64,000 nt of DNA. Origin: Mycolicibacter heraklionensis (GTDB lineage: Bacteria > Actinomycetota > Actinomycetes > Mycobacteriales > Mycobacteriaceae). The DNA lies in contig NZ_CP080997.1 in assembly GCF_019645815.1 (NCBI RefSeq), forward strand, positions 1,396,880 through 1,460,879. The letters run 5' to 3'. This document shows, piece by piece, positions 19,942-28,018 of this stretch; within the stretch, counting starts at the first letter, position 1, and the number at the start of each line of letters is the position of its first letter. The notes under the pieces are model-generated. The model was not told where the DNA came from and did not search any database. It saw nothing but the letters and a program-made list of their open reading frames with translations. A program made the translations under genes and the position numbers.

Positions 19942-21083
19942 CCCTCTCGCCGGACGAGGACGAGGACGAACAGGGCGGGCTCGAGCAGGTCGCCCATGTG
20001 GACCGGGTCGCGTCGCTGACCGGTGTGCGTGCGGTGGCCGCTCTCCTGGTGGTGGGAACGCACGCGGCCTACACCACTGGTAAGTACACCCACGGCTATG
20101 CGGGCCTGCTGGGCTCCCGGATGGAGATCGGGGTGCCGATCTTCTTCGTGCTCTCCGGTTTTCTGCTGTTCCAGCCGTGGGTGCGGGCCAACGCGTTGGG
20201 GCGACCCGACCCCTCGGTCCGGCGCTACGCCTGGCACCGGGTGCGCCGCATCATGCCCGCCTATGTCGTGACCGTGCTGCTGGCCTATGTGATCTACCAC
20301 TACCGCACCGCCGGCCCGAACCCCGGCCACAACTGGGTCGGGTTGCTGCGCAACCTGACGCTGACCCAGATCTACACCGACAACTACATGTTCGGCTATC
20401 TGCACCAGGGACTCACCCAGATGTGGAGCCTCGCAGTCGAAGTCGCCTTCTACGTGGTGCTTCCACTGCTGGCCTATGTGGCATTGGTCTGGTTGTGCCG
20501 ACGGCAGTGGCGGCCGGCGCTGCTGCTGGTCGGGCTGACCGCGGCGGCGGCGATCACGCCGGCCTGGTTGACGCTGGTGCACACGACTGACTTCCTGCCC
20601 GACGGCGCCCGGCTGTGGCTGCCGGGTTATCTGGCCTGGTTCGTCGCCGGCATGATGCTCACGGTGCTGCAGGCGATGGGCGTGCGCTGCTATGGCTTCG
20701 TGGCTATTCCGTTGGCGCTCATCTGTTATCTCATCGCGTCCACGCCGATCGCCGGGGAACCCACCACGTCACCGGCCAAGCTGTCCGAGGCTCTGGTCAA
20801 AGCCGGCTTCTACGCCGTGATCGCCGCGCTGATGGTGGCGCCCCTGGCGTTGGGCAACCGCGGCTGGTATGCGCGGTTTCTGGCGAGCCGGCCGATGGTG
20901 TGGCTGGGGGAGATCTCCTATGAGATCTTCCTGGTTCACCTGGTGCTGATGGAGTTGGTGATGGTGGAGGTGCTGCGCACCCCGGTCTACACCGGGTCGA
21001 TGCTGGCCCTGTTCGTGGTCACCATGGTGGTCACCGTGCCGGTGTCCTGGCTGCTGCACCGGCTCACCCGGGTGCGGGCCTGA
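19938..21083 (+). CDS. Membrane acyltransferase, acyltransferase-3 family
   Basis: A 381-residue integral membrane O-acyltransferase. After a short acidic N-terminus it starts the domain with VASLTGVRAVAALLVVGTHA (the usual early histidine), then IFFVLSGFLLFQPWV, a basic RYAWHRVRRIMPAY loop, QMWSLAVEVAFYVVLPLL, and about ten membrane helices ending near residue 375. Such enzymes acylate cell-envelope glycans or glycolipids; the acceptor here is unknown. Its ATG overlaps the stop of deaD by four bases, an order recalled for Rv1253-Rv1254. A hairpin 100 bases downstream probably ends transcription. Confidence 0.9.
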   Translation: MTLSPDEDEDEQGGLEQVAHVDRVASLTGVRAVAALLVVGTHAAYTTGKYTHGYAGLLGSRMEIGVPIFFVLSGFLLFQPWVRANALGRPDPSVRRYAWHRVRRIMPAYVVTVLLAYVIYHYRTAGPNPGHNWVGLLRNLTLTQIYTDNYMFGYLHQGLTQMWSLAVEVAFYVVLPLLAYVALVWLCRRQWRPALLLVGLTAAAAITPAWLTLVHTTDFLPDGARLWLPGYLAWFVAGMMLTVLQAMGVRCYGFVAIPLALICYLIASTPIAGEPTTSPAKLSEALVKAGFYAVIAALMVAPLALGNRGWYARFLASRPMVWLGEISYEIFLVHLVLMELVMVEVLRTPVYTGSMLALFVVTMVVTVPVSWLLHRLTRVRA

Positions 21084-21188
21084 GTGCCGTTCAGCCAGGA
21101 TTGTTCCCGGCCGGGCCACAGGGAGAATTGCCCGCCTGTGACCGACAACCCGCCCTGGCCGGCGGTCGCGTCCGGCAGCGCTCTTCGT

Positions 21189-21263
21189 CGAGTGTGCGGT
21201 TTGGGTCGAGTGTGCGGTTTGGGAGGCCAGCGCTGCGTTTTCCCCTACCAAACCGCACACTCG
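21189..21263. terminator. Hairpin with duplicated left arm between convergent genes
   Basis: The 15-base motif CGAGTGTGCGGTTTGG occurs twice in tandem (21189-21204 and 21207-21222), and its reverse complement occurs once at 21248-21262, so two alternative hairpins can form. The element lies between the acyltransferase and the convergent TetR gene. The rest of the 284-base gap (21084-21367) shows no gene. A bidirectional terminator is the simplest reading. Confidence 0.6.
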
Positions 21264-21367
21264 GCGCAATGTCCTCGCCGTCACACCGGGGCGAAGCCCC
21301 CTGAGCGGGGTTCGTCGCACAGTCGCTCGGAGGCGGGCAACTCTCCTATTGCCTAAGCCCTCATTCC

Positions 21368-21952
21368 CTAAGCCGAGCTGAGGCGGCCCGGCGCGAGCAC
21401 CACCGGAACCACGAACTGCGTCAGCATCGCCCGCTCGTCGTCGGCGTCGCGGCCGGGGAAGCTCAGCAGTGACGTCATCACCCGCACCACCCAGCGGGCG
21501 CGCTGCTGGTTATCGGTGTCGCCGTCGCCCAGCGTGTTCAGGAACGACGCGACCATCACGGTGATGACGTCGGACTGCGCGGCCATCGCGGTCCCGATCG
21601 GCGGTCCGCTCTCGGCGAACCACGATGCCAGCGCCGGGTTGCCGCGCACCAGGGACAGCGATTCGGTGATCCCGGTGACCAGCCGCTCCGCCGGGTCGTC
21701 GATGCCGGACAGCCGCCGGGTCAACTCGTGATAGAGCGTGTTGGCCCAGCGGTGCACGTAGGCGGTGTGCAGCGCGTCGCGGCTCTCGAAATACCGATAC
21801 AGCGTGGCGCGGGAACATCCTGCGGCGCGGGCGATCTCATTCATGCCCACCGAAGCGGCATCGTGCTCGGCGAACAGCTTTTCGGCCGCGTCGAGGATCT
21901 TCTCGGCGGCAAGCTCTCCGCGCTGGTCGGACAGCCAGGCCCGCCCGGCCAT
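21368..21952 (-). CDS. TetR-family regulator of the cyp130 operon
   Basis: A 194-residue TetR repressor. The N-terminal helix-turn-helix reads ILDAAEKLFAEHDAASVGMNEIARAAGCSRATLYRYFESRDAL (residues about 18-60, quoted in part by its key parts ARAAGCSRATLYRYF); the rest is the helical ligand/dimer domain. Its ATG shares a base with the cyp130 stop (TGATG), so the two genes are cotranslated and the regulator probably senses a cyp130 substrate or product. An upstream in-frame start at 22012 would lie inside cyp130 and was rejected. It corresponds in position to Rv1255c. Confidence 0.9.
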   Translation of the reverse strand: MAGRAWLSDQRGELAAEKILDAAEKLFAEHDAASVGMNEIARAAGCSRATLYRYFESRDALHTAYVHRWANTLYHELTRRLSGIDDPAERLVTGITESLSLVRGNPALASWFAESGPPIGTAMAAQSDVITVMVASFLNTLGDGDTDNQQRARWVVRVMTSLLSFPGRDADDERAMLTQFVVPVVLAPGRLSSA

Positions 21953-23172
21953 CACGATCCGGCGGTGAACGGAACCGACAGCGGTCGTCGCACGTAACTG
22001 CCACCGGCCCATCGGATTCCGGATTCGTCGATGGTGTAGTTCGGGCAGCGTGCCAGCAGTTCCTGCAGCGCCACTCGCGCCTGCATCCGCGCCGCCTGAT
22101 TGCCGATGCAGTGATGCGCGCCGTAACTGAAGGTGAGGATCTGGTGCGGCTTGCGTTGCACATTGAGGTCCGCGGCGTCCGGCCCGAACTGGCGTTCGTC
22201 GCGGTTGCCCGAGCCGTAGAGCAGCAACACCTTGCGTCCCATCGGGATGGTGGTGTCGCCGATGGTCACGTCCCGGGTGGTGGTCCGGGCCAGCCCCTGT
22301 ACGGGGGAGGTCAAGCGCAGCAACTCCTCGACGGCGTCGCGGATCAGCTCCGGGTTGTCCACCAGCAGTTGACGCTGGTCCGGGTGTCGCTGCAGCAATT
22401 GCACTGAGCCGCCGAGCATTCCGGTCGTTGTGTCGTTACCGCCGGTCACCATGGTGAAGGTGAACGCCAACACCGCCAGCAGCCCGGCGACGTCACCGTC
22501 GGCGCCCATCCCGGCTGCCACCAGATGCGAGACGGTGTCATCCTGTGGGTCGGTGCGGCGGCGTTCGATGAGGCCGCTGAAGTAGGCCATCATCTCGCCG
22601 ATCGCGTCACCGGCCGAGGCGACGCCGTCTTCGCTGACGGTGGCCGCGACGACCGCCTCGGTCCACCGGTCGAACTGGCTGCGGTCCTCCTCCGGAACAC
22701 CCAGGTAGTGCGCGACCACCATCGACGGCAGCGGCTTGAACAGCTCGCCGACGATATCGCCGCCGCCGTTGGCCTGCAGTCGCTCGAGGCGCTCGACGAC
22801 GAACTCGCGAACCTTGGGCTCCAGCAACTCCACCTGCCGCGGCATGAACCCGCGGGCCACCAGCTTGCGAAACTCGGTGTGCACCGGCGGATCCTGCATC
22901 ACCATCGGCGGGTTGTCGGCCAGGCCGATCAGCTCCAGCTCGCCGTAGTTGACGGTCAGTCCCTGTGCCGAGGAGAAGGTCTCGTGGTCGGCGGCGGCCG
23001 CCCAGATGTCGGCGTGCCGGGACAGCACGTAGTAGTCCTGGTTGGGCGCGTTCTCCGGGACCACGTGGTGGACCGGGTCGTGGTCGCGCAGCGCGGCGTA
23101 CATCGGCCAGGGGTTGGGCCAGGTGTCGGCGTTGCAGAGCTCAAACTTCGGATGAGACAGCGTGGTCGTCAT
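21952..23172 (-). CDS. cyp130: Cytochrome P450, CYP130 type
   Basis: A 406-residue soluble bacterial P450. The I-helix oxygen-activation motif is TGGNDTTT, the K-helix ELLRLTSPV carries the usual glutamate and arginine, and the heme-cysteine loop is FSYGAHHCIGNQAAR near residue 347-361. Length and neighbours match CYP130 (Rv1256c), an enzyme of unknown natural substrate that binds azoles. It needs a ferredoxin and reductase, neither of which is encoded nearby. The gene is first in a two-gene operon with TetR and diverges from mmpS across a 119-base region with a candidate operator. Confidence 0.93.
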   Translation of the reverse strand: MTTTLSHPKFELCNADTWPNPWPMYAALRDHDPVHHVVPENAPNQDYYVLSRHADIWAAAADHETFSSAQGLTVNYGELELIGLADNPPMVMQDPPVHTEFRKLVARGFMPRQVELLEPKVREFVVERLERLQANGGGDIVGELFKPLPSMVVAHYLGVPEEDRSQFDRWTEAVVAATVSEDGVASAGDAIGEMMAYFSGLIERRRTDPQDDTVSHLVAAGMGADGDVAGLLAVLAFTFTMVTGGNDTTTGMLGGSVQLLQRHPDQRQLLVDNPELIRDAVEELLRLTSPVQGLARTTTRDVTIGDTTIPMGRKVLLLYGSGNRDERQFGPDAADLNVQRKPHQILTFSYGAHHCIGNQAARMQARVALQELLARCPNYTIDESGIRWAGGSYVRRPLSVPFTAGS

Positions 23173-23244
23173 GTCTCATTGGTACGACAACCGCCCGTTC
23201 GGTGTCAATAGCTTGTGGGATTCCGGTCGACTGGCCTGCATCGC

Positions 23245-23263
23245 TGACACAGTACTTGTGTGA
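23245..23263. promoter_or_regulatory. Candidate operator between cyp130 and mmpS
   Basis: The sequence TGACACAGTACTTGTGTGA is an imperfect palindrome with ACACA/TGTGT arms around a 5-base centre. It sits in the divergent cyp130-mmpS promoter region, 29 bases before the mmpS start. Either the TetR that follows cyp130 or the one that ends the mmpS operon could bind it. This is inference from symmetry and position. Confidence 0.4.
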
Positions 23264-23291
23264 AACTGTAATGCAGTCTAATTTGACCGCC

Positions 23292-23753
23292 ATGTCAACG
23301 CGCGACAGTCAGAAGGTCTCACTGGTACGCCACCTGGGCCGCAACTGGAAGCTGCTGACGGCGGTGCTCGTCGTGTTCGTCGCGGGACTTACGGTGTATC
23401 GCCTACACGGCATTTTCGCGTCCCGCGACGTCGTGTCTACCCCTAGTGGTTTCGCCAACGACGTTGCGCCGTTCAACCCCAAACGAGTGTTCATCGAGGT
23501 CTATGGCCCGCCGGGGACGGTTGCGACGATCACCTATTTGGATGTGGATGCGCAGCCGCAACGCGCCGACGCTGTCGTGCTGCCCTGGTCCTACGACGCG
23601 ACGACGACGAAACCGGCTGTTGCCGCCAATGTTGCGGCCCAAGGCGACAGCGATTCGATCAGCTGCCGGATCACGATCGACGGCGACGTGAAAGACGAGA
23701 GAACGGTCAATACCTTGCACGCCTTCACCTACTGTATGGACAAGTCCGGATGA
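23292..23753 (+). CDS. MmpS family accessory protein
   Basis: A 153-residue MmpS protein: a short basic cytoplasmic start, one membrane helix (about 19-38, LLTAVLVVFVAGLTVYRLHG) and a periplasmic beta-rich domain with the family features VFIEVYGPPGTVATITYLD and a closing pair of cysteines (ISCRITIDG ... FTYCMDKSG). MmpS proteins partner MmpL transporters in lipid or siderophore export. An in-frame ATG at 23271 is an alternative start; neither has a strong ribosome site. The stop overlaps the mmpL start (ATGA). It is nearest in type to MmpS4/MmpS5, but the number cannot be fixed. Confidence 0.93.
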   Translation: MSTRDSQKVSLVRHLGRNWKLLTAVLVVFVAGLTVYRLHGIFASRDVVSTPSGFANDVAPFNPKRVFIEVYGPPGTVATITYLDVDAQPQRADAVVLPWSYDATTTKPAVAANVAAQGDSDSISCRITIDGDVKDERTVNTLHAFTYCMDKSG

Positions 23754-26674
23754 GCCCGCAGATCTCGTGGCGTCGGCTCCCGGACCTGCTGAGGCGCTAC
23801 TCCGCGGCGATCGTATTCTTCTGGCTCGCCGTCGCCATGGTGACGAATGTTTTTGTACCGCAACTGGAGAAGGTGGCCGAAGCAAACAACGCGTCACTGA
23901 GCCCGCAGGACGCACCGTCGCTGAAGGCCGCCAAACACATCGGTGCGGTTTTCCAGGAGTTCAGTTCGGACAGTTCGGCGATGATCGTGCTGGAGGGCGA
24001 TCAGCCCTTGGATGCCGCGGCACACCACTACTACGACGGGTTGATCGCCAAGCTCAACCGGGACACCCGGCACGTCGAGCACGTTCAGGATTTCTGGGGC
24101 GATCCCCTGACCGCGGCCGGCTCGCAGAGCAACGACGGCAAGGCCGCGTTGGTGCAGGTCTATCTCGCAGGAAACCAAGGCGAATCGCTGGCCAACGAAT
24201 CGGTCGACGCGGTGCGCAGCATCGTCAATGACACGCCACCGCCACCGGGTGTACGGGCCTATGTCACCGGGGCCGCACCGTTGGTCACCGACCAATTCGA
24301 AGTCGGCAGCAAGGGCACGTGGAAAACGACCCTGATCACGATCGGCGTCATCCTGATGATGCTGTTGTGGTTGTACCGACGCGTCACCACAGCGATCCTG
24401 GTGGTCTTCATGGTGATGATCGAGCTGACCGCGTCGCGCGGCGTCGTCGCCGTGTTGGCCAACGCCGGCATCATCAAACTGTCGACGTATTCGACGAATC
24501 TTCTGACACTGCTGGTGATCGCCGCCGGCACCGACTACGCAATCTTCCTACTCGGCCGTTTCCACGAAGCCCGCTACGGCGGCCAGGACCGGGTCACGGC
24601 GTTCAACACGATGTATCACGGCACCGCACACATCATCCTGGGCTCGGGCCTGACGATTGCCGGTGCGGTGTTCTGCCTGACGTTCGCTCGGCTCCCGTAT
24701 TTTCAGACGCTCGGTGTCCCCGCGGGTATCGGAGTTCTCGTCGCTGTCGTCGCGGCCTTGACGTTGGCGCCCGCCATGCTCGCCGTCGGCCGGCACTTCG
24801 GCCTGTTCGAGCCTGCGCGGCAGCTGAGTACCCAGGGCTGGCGGCGAATCGGCACGGCCCTGGTGCGCTGGCCCGGACCCATCCTGGTGGCCACGATCGC
24901 GGTCGCGCTGATCGGCCTGCTCGCCTTGCCCGGATACAAAACCAGCTATGACACCCGGCCCTATATGCCGGCCGACGCCCCGGCCAACGTCGGCTATGCC
25001 GCTGCCGAACGGCACTTTTCACAGGCCAGGCTCAACCCCGAGCTGCTGATGATCGAAGCCGACCACGACATGCGCAACCCGACGAACATGATCCTGCTCG
25101 AGCGCGTCGCAAAGGCGATCTTCCATACCGACGGCGTCGCGCAGGTCCAATCGATCACCCGTCCGCTGGGTACGCCCCTGGATCACACGTCGATCCCGTT
25201 TCAGATCAGCGCCGGCAGCGCGACGCAGATCCTCAACCTGCCCTTCCAGGAGTCGCAAGCGGCCAACATGCTCAAACAGGTTGACGTGATCAACAATTCG
25301 ATCGACATCCTGCGCCAGCAATATCTCCTGCAGCAGCAATCCGGCGCCATCACCGATGAGCAGGCGAAGGCATTCCAGGAGACGGTGGCGACCGCGACGG
25401 ATCTGCGGAATAAAATTGCGAATTTCGACGACTTCATCCGCCCGCTGCGCAGCTACTTCTACTGGGAACCGCACTGTTTCGACATCCCGGCGTGCGCGGC
25501 CATCCGGTCGGTGCTCGACGCGCTCGACGGAATCGACGTGCTCACCTCTCAGCTCGACGACGTCGCCGGGAGCATCGCCAAACTCGATGCACTGCAACCC
25601 AAGCTGCTTGCGCTGATCCCGCCCCAGATAGCCAGTCAGGAACAGAACCGCGACCTGAGCATGACGAACCACGCGACCAGTTCCGGGTTGAACGACCAGG
25701 CCGCGGAAGGACTGGACAACGCGACGGCCATGGGCAAAGCGTTCGACGAGGCGAAGACCGATGACTCGTTCTATCTACCGCCGGAGGTCTTCACCAACCC
25801 GGAATTCCTACGGGGGGTGAAGATGTTCATGTCACCCGACGGCAAGGCGGCCCGGATGATCATCACCCATGAGGGCGATCCGGCAACACCGGAAGGCATT
25901 TCACATATCGACGCGATCCGCCATGCCGCGCGGGATGCGGTCAAGGGAACTCCGCTCGCGGGATCCAAGATCTACCTCGCCGGTACCGCAGCCACCTATA
26001 AGGACATCGCCGAGGGCGCCAAGTATGACCTGATGATTGCCGGAGTCGCCGCGCTGAGCCTGATCCTGCTGGTGATGATGTTCATCACCGGCAGCGTCAT
26101 CGCCGCACTGGTCATCGTCGGCACCGTCGCCCTGTCTTTGGGTGCGTCGTTCGGGCTCTCGGTACTGATCTGGCAGTACATCTTCGGCATCCACTTGTAC
26201 TGGATCGTGTTGGCACTGGCAGTCATTCTGCTGCTGGCCGTGGGATCCGACTACAACCTATTGCTGATATCCCGGTTCAAGGAGGAATACCACGCCGGCA
26301 TCAACACCGGCATCATCCGGGCGATGGCCGGCTCCGGCTCGGTAGTCACCTCGGCGGGTTTGGTCTTCGCCGCGACGATGGCATCGTTTATGTTCGCCGA
26401 GCTGCGGGTGCTGGGCCAGATCGGCACCACGATCGCCCTCGGGCTGTTGTTCGACACGCTGATCGTGCGCTCGTTCATGACCCCGTCGATCGCAGCACTG
26501 CTGGGCCGCTGGTTCTGGTGGCCGCTGAAGGTACGCCCCCGGCCCGCCAGCCAGATGCTGCAGCCGTATGGCTCCCGTGCTGCGGTACGGCAGCTATTGC
26601 TGTGGGAGGACGACGATCCGGGCACGTCCACGGTCAGCCCATCCAGGGGCGGCAGCGGTGGAGGGGGACAATGA
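23750..26674 (+). CDS. MmpL family RND lipid/siderophore transporter
   Basis: A 974-residue RND transporter with twelve membrane helices, two periplasmic loops (about 45-185 and 400-745) and the paired proton-relay motifs GTDYAIFLLGRF (Asp262/Tyr263) and GSDYNLLLISRF (Asp834/Tyr835). The second loop is long and helix-rich, as in MmpL4/MmpL5-like members, and the C-terminal tail is short. It exports lipids, siderophores or drugs across the inner membrane with its MmpS partner; cargo is unknown. It overlaps mmpS upstream and a small membrane-protein gene downstream by four bases each, so all are cotranslated. Confidence 0.96.
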   Translation: MSPQISWRRLPDLLRRYSAAIVFFWLAVAMVTNVFVPQLEKVAEANNASLSPQDAPSLKAAKHIGAVFQEFSSDSSAMIVLEGDQPLDAAAHHYYDGLIAKLNRDTRHVEHVQDFWGDPLTAAGSQSNDGKAALVQVYLAGNQGESLANESVDAVRSIVNDTPPPPGVRAYVTGAAPLVTDQFEVGSKGTWKTTLITIGVILMMLLWLYRRVTTAILVVFMVMIELTASRGVVAVLANAGIIKLSTYSTNLLTLLVIAAGTDYAIFLLGRFHEARYGGQDRVTAFNTMYHGTAHIILGSGLTIAGAVFCLTFARLPYFQTLGVPAGIGVLVAVVAALTLAPAMLAVGRHFGLFEPARQLSTQGWRRIGTALVRWPGPILVATIAVALIGLLALPGYKTSYDTRPYMPADAPANVGYAAAERHFSQARLNPELLMIEADHDMRNPTNMILLERVAKAIFHTDGVAQVQSITRPLGTPLDHTSIPFQISAGSATQILNLPFQESQAANMLKQVDVINNSIDILRQQYLLQQQSGAITDEQAKAFQETVATATDLRNKIANFDDFIRPLRSYFYWEPHCFDIPACAAIRSVLDALDGIDVLTSQLDDVAGSIAKLDALQPKLLALIPPQIASQEQNRDLSMTNHATSSGLNDQAAEGLDNATAMGKAFDEAKTDDSFYLPPEVFTNPEFLRGVKMFMSPDGKAARMIITHEGDPATPEGISHIDAIRHAARDAVKGTPLAGSKIYLAGTAATYKDIAEGAKYDLMIAGVAALSLILLVMMFITGSVIAALVIVGTVALSLGASFGLSVLIWQYIFGIHLYWIVLALAVILLLAVGSDYNLLLISRFKEEYHAGINTGIIRAMAGSGSVVTSAGLVFAATMASFMFAELRVLGQIGTTIALGLLFDTLIVRSFMTPSIAALLGRWFWWPLKVRPRPASQMLQPYGSRAAVRQLLLWEDDDPGTSTVSPSRGGSGGGGQ

Positions 26675-27108
26675 ATTTCGGATTCTGGGGTGTTCTCACG
26701 GTGCTGGCGGCAGTTTTGGCAGTGGTTTTCGCCGGGTGTGCGCTCGTGTACGTCAGGCGGTTGGAGGATCGGACTCCGGCGGCACTCGGCGAAGAAATAG
26801 GTGCTCACAAAGCGGTGCTGGCCAAAGTGCGCAAGCGTCAGCCCCTGACGCAAGACGAGTTCACCTACGCGCACGAACTGGTCGCCGACGCCCGGTCCCC
26901 GCTGGCATATGCGATACCCGCGGTCATCTTCTTCGCCGGACTGTTCTACATCGTCGGCTGCCTTCACGAACTCGACGTCCACGGCGGCAACCCCTCATTC
27001 CGGACGTTCATCGGAGGCTTTCCGATGCTGGGTTCGTTGAACATGCTGGCACAGTTCAGCAGGGTCGCACGCTTGAAATCGCGCCTAGAGGACGCGGTCG
27101 TGCTGTGA
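26671..27108 (+). CDS. Small membrane protein cotranslated with mmpL
   Basis: A 145-residue protein of unknown function. Hydrophobic segments at about 5-25 (LTVLAAVLAVVFAGCALVYV) and 85-105 (IPAVIFFAGLFYIVGC) flank a charged cytoplasmic or periplasmic loop (GAHKAVLAKVRKRQPLTQDEF). The end is basic. The ATG overlaps the mmpL stop (ATGA) after GAGGGG, and its own stop overlaps the next gene's GTG (GTGA). The tight coupling suggests an accessory subunit or a membrane partner of the transporter or of the regulator. I do not recognise the family. Confidence 0.8.
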   Translation: MNFGFWGVLTVLAAVLAVVFAGCALVYVRRLEDRTPAALGEEIGAHKAVLAKVRKRQPLTQDEFTYAHELVADARSPLAYAIPAVIFFAGLFYIVGCLHELDVHGGNPSFRTFIGGFPMLGSLNMLAQFSRVARLKSRLEDAVVL

Positions 27109-27929
27109 GTCGCCAAGCTGACACCGCCACCAAGCCCGTGGAAACCGTTGCGCCAGAGCTGATCGAGGCCGCGGTGCGCGCCGCCGAGACACTCAAACGC
27201 GACATTGCTGAAGTTCCGGTCAGCGCAATCGCCGCCGAAGCCCAGATGTCCCGCAGCACGCTACTTCGCAGGTTGGGCGGATCCCGCAGGGTTCTCGATG
27301 CCGCGGTCCGTGCCGCCGGCATCGACCCCGGCGGCCGGCCCCCGGTACGGGTGCGAGCACTTACCGCGGCCGCCGAGTTGATCAGCGAGAACGGCTTGGC
27401 GGCAACCACTCTGGACAGCATTGCCGAGCGCGCCGACTGCTCGGTGTTCAGTTTGCACGCCGTTTTCGGCGGACGCGACGAACTGCTACGCGCAGTGTTC
27501 GACCAGTACAGTCCCATCCGCGACATCGAAGATTATCTTGCCGCCGTACCGGATGACCTCCGTACCACAGTGCACGGCATTTACCGCACCATAGCGGTCG
27601 CGCTGAGCCGTGAACCCCGTGTCGCTCCCGCGATGCTGGCGGAGGTGTACTCGCGGCCGGAAAGTGCCACGGTGCAGTCACTGACCCGCTACACGGCTCC
27701 ACGCATGTTGGGCACGCTCGGAGCCTGGTTCGAGGCAGAGGTCCGCGCAGGACGCATCAAGGATCAGCCGCTGCTGGTGCTGATCCAGCAACTTCTCGGA
27801 CCCATGCTCATCCACATGCTGATGCGTCCGGCGTTCCCCGACGCGCTCGACTTCATGCTGCCCGATGTCGACAGCATCTGCGAACACTTGACCGCCAATT
27901 TCCTTGCCGCCGTGGAAATTCGACCATAA
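27105..27929 (+). CDS. TetR-like regulator with two helix-turn-helix regions
   Basis: A 274-residue regulator, last gene of the mmpS-mmpL operon. A conventional TetR DNA-binding domain lies at about residues 80-130 (AAAELISENGLAATTLDSIAERADCSVFSLHAVFGGRDELL). Before it, residues 12-60 contain a second similar unit (IAAEAQMSRSTLLRRLGGSRRVLDAAVRAAG), so the protein seems to carry a tandem DNA-binding head. The remaining 140 residues are the helical TetR ligand domain. The GTG at 27105 overlaps the preceding stop. It is the obvious candidate repressor of its own operon through a site upstream of mmpS. Confidence 0.82.
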   Translation: MSRQADTATKPVETVAPELIEAAVRAAETLKRDIAEVPVSAIAAEAQMSRSTLLRRLGGSRRVLDAAVRAAGIDPGGRPPVRVRALTAAAELISENGLAATTLDSIAERADCSVFSLHAVFGGRDELLRAVFDQYSPIRDIEDYLAAVPDDLRTTVHGIYRTIAVALSREPRVAPAMLAEVYSRPESATVQSLTRYTAPRMLGTLGAWFEAEVRAGRIKDQPLLVLIQQLLGPMLIHMLMRPAFPDALDFMLPDVDSICEHLTANFLAAVEIRP

Positions 27930-27946
27930 TGGTCGGTCGCCCTCTT

Positions 27947-28008
27947 CGCGAGCGTGCGTGTCCCCGGTCGACACACCGAGCGAATTTCCGGAAATACGCA
28001 CGCTCGCG
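27947..28008. terminator. Hairpin between convergent TetR and FAD oxidase genes
   Basis: Arms CGCGAGCGTGCGT (27947-27959) and its exact reverse complement (27996-28008) enclose a 36-base apex. A smaller perfect hairpin CGACCAT-A-ATGGTCG (27921-27935) overlaps the tetR stop codon. Together they probably form a bidirectional terminator. Confidence 0.6.
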
Positions 28009-28018
28009 CAGGAAGCGA

